DNA of 64,000 bases, taken from the NCBI GenBank assembly GCA_020633415.1, contig JACKDQ010000005.1:248001-312000 (forward strand), in the 5' to 3' direction. Below, in pieces: positions 60,438-64,000 of this stretch (position 1 is its first letter; each line of letters begins with the position of its first letter). Origin of the DNA: Deltaproteobacteria bacterium (GTDB lineage Bacteria; Myxococcota_A; Polyangia; GCA-2747355). Position numbers and translations under genes: made by a program. Below the pieces are notes generated by a model. That model searched no databases. It was not told the origin of the DNA and saw only the letters and a list, made by a program, of their open reading frames with translations.

Positions 60438-60497
60438 GACGACCGCTCCTCGCCCGCGTTAATCAACCGGTCAAGCCGCGCGACGCGCCGCCCGCCG

Positions 60498-60513
60498 GGC
60501 GCCGCCTGGCGCC
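60498..60513 (+). other. GC hairpin after dnaK
   Basis: GGCGCC-GCCT-GGCGCC in the 258-nt gap between dnaK and the lipoprotein gene. No T-tract follows. The gap also holds GGCCAG...CTGGCC arms near 60551-60574 and a TTTCAA-CCGA-TTGAAA dyad at 60590-60605 next to an AT-rich stretch. No gene was recognised in the gap. Confidence 0.4.
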
Positions 60514-60667
60514 TCGACCAGTCCCCAAAAGACCTACTGCAGTTGCCAATGGCCAGTGATCACGCCAGCTGGCCCCGGCCCCCTGCTGTTTTCAACCGAT
60601 TGAAATTAAATGGAATGTCTTCGGGGCTGCTGCGCGCCGTTTTGGTCCGCTTCTTGATCTTCCAGGC

Positions 60668-60688
60668 AGTGTTCGACACTCGGAGTGT
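60668..60688 (+). promoter_or_regulatory. Two mutually exclusive hairpins around a ribosome binding site
   Basis: AGTGT (60668-60672), ACACT (60676-60680) and AGTGT (60684-60688) are spaced by 3 nt, so the middle element can pair with either side. The second pairing buries the GGAG (60682-60685) that serves the ATG at 60696; the first leaves it open. Confidence 0.4.
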
Positions 60689-60695
60689 ACTGGCG

Positions 60696-61661
60696 ATGCC
60701 CAAAAAATTCCTCTTATCGATCTTCGCGGTCTTTGTCGTTTCCGCCTGTGGCGGCGACACGGTGGGACCCAAGCAGTACACCCCCCCCGAGCAGAAGAAG
60801 GAACCGGACCCATTGACGATCAGCGCACCGGTGGTTCATCCGCTGACGGCGACCTGCGAAGAAGAGATCGCCGTGCGCGGTTCGGTTTCGCTCAAAGCCG
60901 GCATGGCCGTGGACATTATCGTGCGCGGCGGCGCGTCGACGAGCGGCGCGACGGCAGCGGTCGACCCGACCACCGGCAGCTTCTGCGTGCCGGTTCGATT
61001 GGTCAAGGGCCAACTCAATCAACTTCAGGTCTACGCCAAGACGCCAGGTGCGCTGAGCACGGCGACCGAGATTAGCGTCGAGCAGACCGGCGTCGACTGC
61101 GAGACCGGCAACCGGCCGACCGAGCCCACGCCGACCAAGCCGAAGAACGTCCTCGCGGGGATGCTCGGTGAAGCTTCGCTGCTCGGCAGCGGTGGCACAG
61201 CAAACGCGGCCTCGTTTACCGATGGCGACGCCACGACCTGGGCGTCGCTCAAAGGACCGGCTTCCGGTTACAGCAACGATCCGGCCTGGGTGAAGTACAA
61301 ACTGCCCAAGGCGTCGATCCTCTCCTCGGTGAGGATCGTTTGGGGCACCGACGACTATTACGGCGTGGAGTACAAGATCTTGGTCAACAACTCGGAAAAC
61401 GCCGGCGATCCCAATCCGGGTCAAGACGGCTGGCAGGAGATCAAGGACGTCACCGACGGTAAGGGCGGCGTCGACGAGTGGAGCTTCGCCAACAAGACGA
61501 TTCAAGCGCGCCAGATCGCGTTCTACATGATCGATGACAGTGCCAAGTATTGGGTTCCTCAGGGTGACTGGTATCGCATCGCGGAACTCGAGGTTTACCT
61601 GCGCCAAGAGAGCAACGTTGTCGCCTCGCAACCGCAAAGCGTTTGCGCCGCCGGTCTCTAG
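60696..61661 (+). CDS. Lipoprotein with C-terminal discoidin (F5/8 type C) domain
   Basis: 321 residues. The signal ends at the lipobox 'VVSAC' (about residue 18). A first domain (about 35-135) has an Ig-like or carboxypeptidase-regulatory feel with two Cys, then a Pro/Thr linker, then a discoidin domain (about 150-300; 'ASFTDGDATTWASL', 'SILSSVRIVWGTDDYYGV', 'WYRIAELEVYL'). This domain usually binds carbohydrate. ATG 60696 is chosen because it gives the lipobox signal; the open frame continues upstream. It sits between dnaK and dnaJ and is ended by a strong terminator. Confidence 0.8.
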   Translation: MPKKFLLSIFAVFVVSACGGDTVGPKQYTPPEQKKEPDPLTISAPVVHPLTATCEEEIAVRGSVSLKAGMAVDIIVRGGASTSGATAAVDPTTGSFCVPVRLVKGQLNQLQVYAKTPGALSTATEISVEQTGVDCETGNRPTEPTPTKPKNVLAGMLGEASLLGSGGTANAASFTDGDATTWASLKGPASGYSNDPAWVKYKLPKASILSSVRIVWGTDDYYGVEYKILVNNSENAGDPNPGQDGWQEIKDVTDGKGGVDEWSFANKTIQARQIAFYMIDDSAKYWVPQGDWYRIAELEVYLRQESNVVASQPQSVCAAGL

Positions 61662-61686
61662 CCGGCTTTGACATCGCCCTTTCCTA

Positions 61687-61724
61687 CGCCCGCGTCGGAC
61701 GGATGCCGACGCGGGCGTTTTTTT
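61687..61724 (+). terminator. Strong intrinsic terminator
   Basis: A perfect 12-bp stem (61687-61698 with 61706-61717), a 7-nt loop and seven T residues (61718-61724), 25 nt after the lipoprotein stop. It is the clearest terminator in the window and separates the lipoprotein from dnaJ. Confidence 0.93.
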
Positions 61725-61779
61725 CCGCGCTGCGATATCACATGGTCATCGACGTCCATTTCCGCTAAATAGACGGTCG

Positions 61780-62874
61780 ATGACAGCCGCATTGCCCGAC
61801 CACTATACGGTGTTGGGGCTTCAGCCCAGCGCAACCCAAGAGCAGATCAAGGCCGCCTATCGGCGGCTCGCGCTGCGCTTGCATCCCGACAAGAACGTCA
61901 ACAATGTCAATGGGGCGGGTGACGACCAGGACGAGGCTTTCAAACGCTGCGGTGAGGCGTACAACGTGCTTTCCGACGAAGTGGCTCGCGAACGCTACGA
62001 TCTGCAGCGGCTGCGGGCGATGTCGGTCACCGGCCTGGTCGGTGAGATGGTCCATGAGCTGTTCGGTGGACGGCACAAGCGGCGAATCGATGGCCGTCAC
62101 ATCGAAGTCCGCGTGCGGTTGACATTGGCTGAGGCTTTTACTGGTGCCAGAAGCACGGTCAGCTATGCGGTGACCGAGGTTTGCCGAAGCTGCCACGGCG
62201 ATGGGGCCAGTCCGGGAGGGCGTCGCCCTTGCGATCGCTGCGGCGCGCGCGGTGAGCTGCGCGAAGGCGGTTTGTTGGCGATCCCACGACCGTGCCCGCG
62301 CTGCGGTGGGCAGAAACAGATCATCGCCGCACTCTGCAAGACTTGCGGTGGGCTGGGCAACGTCGAGGTCGAGCGCAGTTATCGGATTTCGTTGCCAGCG
62401 GGGATTCGCGACGGTGAGCGACGCCATGTAGCGGGGCAAGGCGAGCCCGGGCGTTTCGGTGGCCAGGCCGGCGATCTTCGCGTGCTGATCCAGGTCGAGC
62501 AGGAGCCTCTGCTCAAGCTTTCTGGCGACGACATCCTCGTCGAGTTGCCGGTTACCTTTGTCGAAGCGACGCTCGGCTCGAGCCGCGAGGTGCCGACCCT
62601 CGATGGCCCGGTCAAAATGAAGATCCCGCCCGCGACCGAGAGCGGTCGACGTTTTCGCCTGCGCGGGCGCGGTTTCCGTCGGCGCGTAGGCCATGGTCGG
62701 GGCGATCAGCTGGTGGAGATTCGCTTGGAGACGCCGCGCGCGCTCAGCGAAGAAGCCATCGAAGCCCTGCGCGACTTCGAGCAGGCGCTGCCCGACACCG
62801 CGCACCCGTTGCGTCAGCGCTACCTGGACGCTCTCTCGCAAGCCAAGTCGAGGTTAGACGATGAGCGAAGCTGA
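61780..62874 (+). CDS. dnaJ: DnaJ-family co-chaperone without a Gly/Phe region
   Basis: 364 residues. The J domain has the His35-Pro36-Asp37 motif. The zinc region has four Cys-X2-Cys motifs ('CRSCHGDG', 'CDRCGARG', 'CPRCGG', 'CKTCGGLG'), followed by the C-terminal peptide-binding domains ('LPAGIRDGERRHVAGQGEPG'). The Gly/Phe-rich linker is replaced by about 30 ordinary residues ('VTGLVGEMVHELFGG'). The role would be to stimulate DnaK. ATG 61780 has no good ribosome binding site. The 3' end overlaps the protease gene by 14 nt. Confidence 0.88.
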   Translation: MTAALPDHYTVLGLQPSATQEQIKAAYRRLALRLHPDKNVNNVNGAGDDQDEAFKRCGEAYNVLSDEVARERYDLQRLRAMSVTGLVGEMVHELFGGRHKRRIDGRHIEVRVRLTLAEAFTGARSTVSYAVTEVCRSCHGDGASPGGRRPCDRCGARGELREGGLLAIPRPCPRCGGQKQIIAALCKTCGGLGNVEVERSYRISLPAGIRDGERRHVAGQGEPGRFGGQAGDLRVLIQVEQEPLLKLSGDDILVELPVTFVEATLGSSREVPTLDGPVKMKIPPATESGRRFRLRGRGFRRRVGHGRGDQLVEIRLETPRALSEEAIEALRDFEQALPDTAHPLRQRYLDALSQAKSRLDDERS

Positions 62875-63832
62875 CGTTCAGCGCCCGGCGAATCTTCACC
62901 TGCATATCGGCTTGTTTGTGCTGACCTGCTTGTCGACGACCTGGGCCGGCGTAACCTACATCATGCCCGGCGCCGATCTGGCGACGCGCTGGGCGCACCT
63001 CGCCGATGGTGCCGCGTTCTCGATCAGTATTATGGCAATCCTCCTGACCCACGAGATGGGGCACTACCTGCTGGCTCGCTATCATAAGGTCCCAGCCAGC
63101 TTGCCGTTTTTTATCCCGTTGCCCTTTGGGATGATCGGCACCCTCGGGGCAGTGATCAGCATGCGTCGGGAGATTCGCGACCGCAACGCGCTGATCGACA
63201 TCGGTGCTGCCGGACCGCTAGCTGGCTTGCTGATCGCGATTCCGGTGTTGATCTACGGCTTGTCGATATCGGAGGTGATCGTTACCCCGGGTGGCATGCT
63301 CGAGGGCAACTCGCTGTTGTATGCCGCGCTAAAATTCCTCGCCAAAGGCGAGTTCTTGCCGCACCAGGAAACGGCCTTCTTTTGGACCTACCGCGTCGAT
63401 GTGGCGCTTAGCCCGGTCGCTTGGGCGGGCTGGGTCGGTCTGCTGGTCACGATGATCAATCTGCTACCGATCGGCCAGCTCGACGGTGGCCACATCGCTT
63501 ACGCATATTTCGGCAGTCGTCAGAATCGCGCCTCCCAGCTCTTTCACCGCTTGCTGTTGCCGCTCGCTCTTGGTTGCGCGGCGTTCTCGCTGTGGGAAGT
63601 CTCGCGCCTGTTACCGCTGTCGATCGGCTTCAGCGTGGCGATGATGTCGGCGATGCCTTGGCTGGTCTGGTGGGCGCTGCTCAAGCTGATGCGGCGGATG
63701 AGTGGCGGTGTCTACCATCCGCCGGTCGATAACGGCGAGCTGACCGTCGGTCGTCGCTGGCTCGCGCGGCTGGTATTCGCTGTGTTTATTGTGATTTTTG
63801 CGCCGATTCCAATGCGCTTTACGATCGGCTAG
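62861..63832 (+). CDS. Site-2-protease-type membrane metallopeptidase (M50)
   Basis: 323 residues with about seven membrane helices. The zinc motif His64-Glu65-X2-His68 is in 'LLTHEMGHYL', and the third ligand Asp is in 'NLLPIGQLDGGH'. This matches S2P proteases that cut within the membrane, of the type without a PDZ domain. The substrate is unknown; the overlap with dnaJ suggests a link to envelope or heat stress. Confidence 0.88.
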   Translation: MSEADVQRPANLHLHIGLFVLTCLSTTWAGVTYIMPGADLATRWAHLADGAAFSISIMAILLTHEMGHYLLARYHKVPASLPFFIPLPFGMIGTLGAVISMRREIRDRNALIDIGAAGPLAGLLIAIPVLIYGLSISEVIVTPGGMLEGNSLLYAALKFLAKGEFLPHQETAFFWTYRVDVALSPVAWAGWVGLLVTMINLLPIGQLDGGHIAYAYFGSRQNRASQLFHRLLLPLALGCAAFSLWEVSRLLPLSIGFSVAMMSAMPWLVWWALLKLMRRMSGGVYHPPVDNGELTVGRRWLARLVFAVFIVIFAPIPMRFTIG

Positions 63833-63872
63833 CCTTGTCACCGGCGTGACCTTGGGGCATGGTTAAGGACCA

Positions 63873-64000
63873 ATGGACCTGCTCGATCAGGCGGTGACCC
63901 TAACGGAAATCGTCGACGAGGAAGCACTGCAGCGCGTCTGCGAGACGTTCGCCAAGCTGCATGATCTCGCCTTCTCGATCGTCGACGACCAAGGGCTTGT
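63873..64000 (+). CDS. Probable PocR-domain sensor protein, 3' end cut by the window
   Basis: Only the first 42 complete codons are present. ATG 63873 is preceded by AAGGA. The visible 'LTEIVDEEALQRVCETFAK' and 'FSIVDDQG' resemble the start of a PocR ligand-binding domain (a PAS-like sensor found at the N-terminus of kinases and GGDEF proteins). The output domain lies outside the window. Confidence 0.55.
   Translation, partial: MDLLDQAVTLTEIVDEEALQRVCETFAKLHDLAFSIVDDQGL

Noticed and set aside
60543..60695. Upstream start for the discoidin lipoprotein
   Set aside because: It would bury the lipobox signal 50 residues inside the protein.
60438..60695. Possible structured RNA between dnaK and the lipoprotein gene
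   Set aside because: Several short GC dyads but no recognisable riboswitch or ncRNA core; reported only as hairpins.
61765..62841. 358-codon minus-strand frame opposite dnaJ
   Set aside because: dnaJ has intact J domain and zinc motifs; the antisense frame has none.
1..64000. Mobile elements, CRISPR arrays, restriction or defence islands
   Set aside because: No transposase, integrase, repeat-spacer array, methyltransferase or toxin pair was recognised; codon use looks uniform except in the AT-rich promoter at 34225-34320.

Overview
The window is a stretch of chromosome from a high-GC Gram-negative bacterium. Complex I, LpxB, Sec and lipoprotein genes establish the Gram-negative envelope. 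The best fit is a Myxococcota or other delta-proteobacterial lineage: there are two-unit PilZ proteins, an AgmX/GltJ-type zinc-ribbon/GYF/TonB protein, PEGA and discoidin-type secreted proteins, very long TPR proteins and many two-component genes. Coding density is very high, and neighbouring genes often overlap as ATGA, GTGA or TGATG. No tRNA, rRNA, CRISPR array, insertion sequence or phage gene was seen, and no gene-free stretch exceeds about 260 bases.

Layout. 1-6147 (+): the end of a giant TPR protein, then a DUF7691 protein overlapping a ChaN-like lipoprotein. 6155-17500 (-): an 11-subunit complex I operon nuoABCDHIJKLMN with no nuoE, nuoF or nuoG, followed downstream by an adrenodoxin-reductase-type ferredoxin-NADP reductase with its own promoter. 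17659-18336 (+): a PEGA protein. 18333-23420 (-): ALDH7-type aldehyde dehydrogenase, secreted discoidin/HEAT protein, mutY. 23507-31452 (+): queA-tgt-yajC-secD-secF-recJ and a small membrane protein, i.e. queuosine synthesis, Sec accessory translocase and recombination. 31637-33636 (+): agmatinase family and lpxB, converging on a PilZ protein (-).

34394-47979 (+): a long, tightly packed series with a Dpm1-type glycosyltransferase, a lipid-type ABC exporter, a histidine kinase/response regulator pair, a secreted TPR-like protein, rarA, then a substrate-binding lipoprotein, a histidine kinase and a GGDEF response regulator that together look like a three-component c-di-GMP sensor, then gpsA. 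48007-49476 (-): a membrane GT-C-like protein. 49552-53167 (+): a Thg1-family protein that has lost its catalytic residues, an MshEN-REC-TPR protein and a GltJ-like protein. 53221-55583 (-): iscS-type desulfurase and thiI. 55707-62874 (+): hemW, then a heat-shock series hrcA-grpE-dnaK-(discoidin lipoprotein)-dnaJ without a CIRCE element. 62861-63832 (+): an S2P-type metalloprotease. The window ends inside a probable PocR-domain sensor gene.

The most unusual points are the dead Thg1 homologue next to c-di-GMP receptor and polarity-type genes; the NADH-module-less complex I beside a ferredoxin reductase; repeated promoter layouts in which the -10 box lies 6-11 nt before a start codon with no ribosome binding site (predicted leaderless mRNAs); and roughly 30 copies of the octamer GCGATCGC, known as HIP1 in cyanobacteria, where base composition predicts about two. 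All functional calls rest on reading motifs in the translated sequence; no database search was run.
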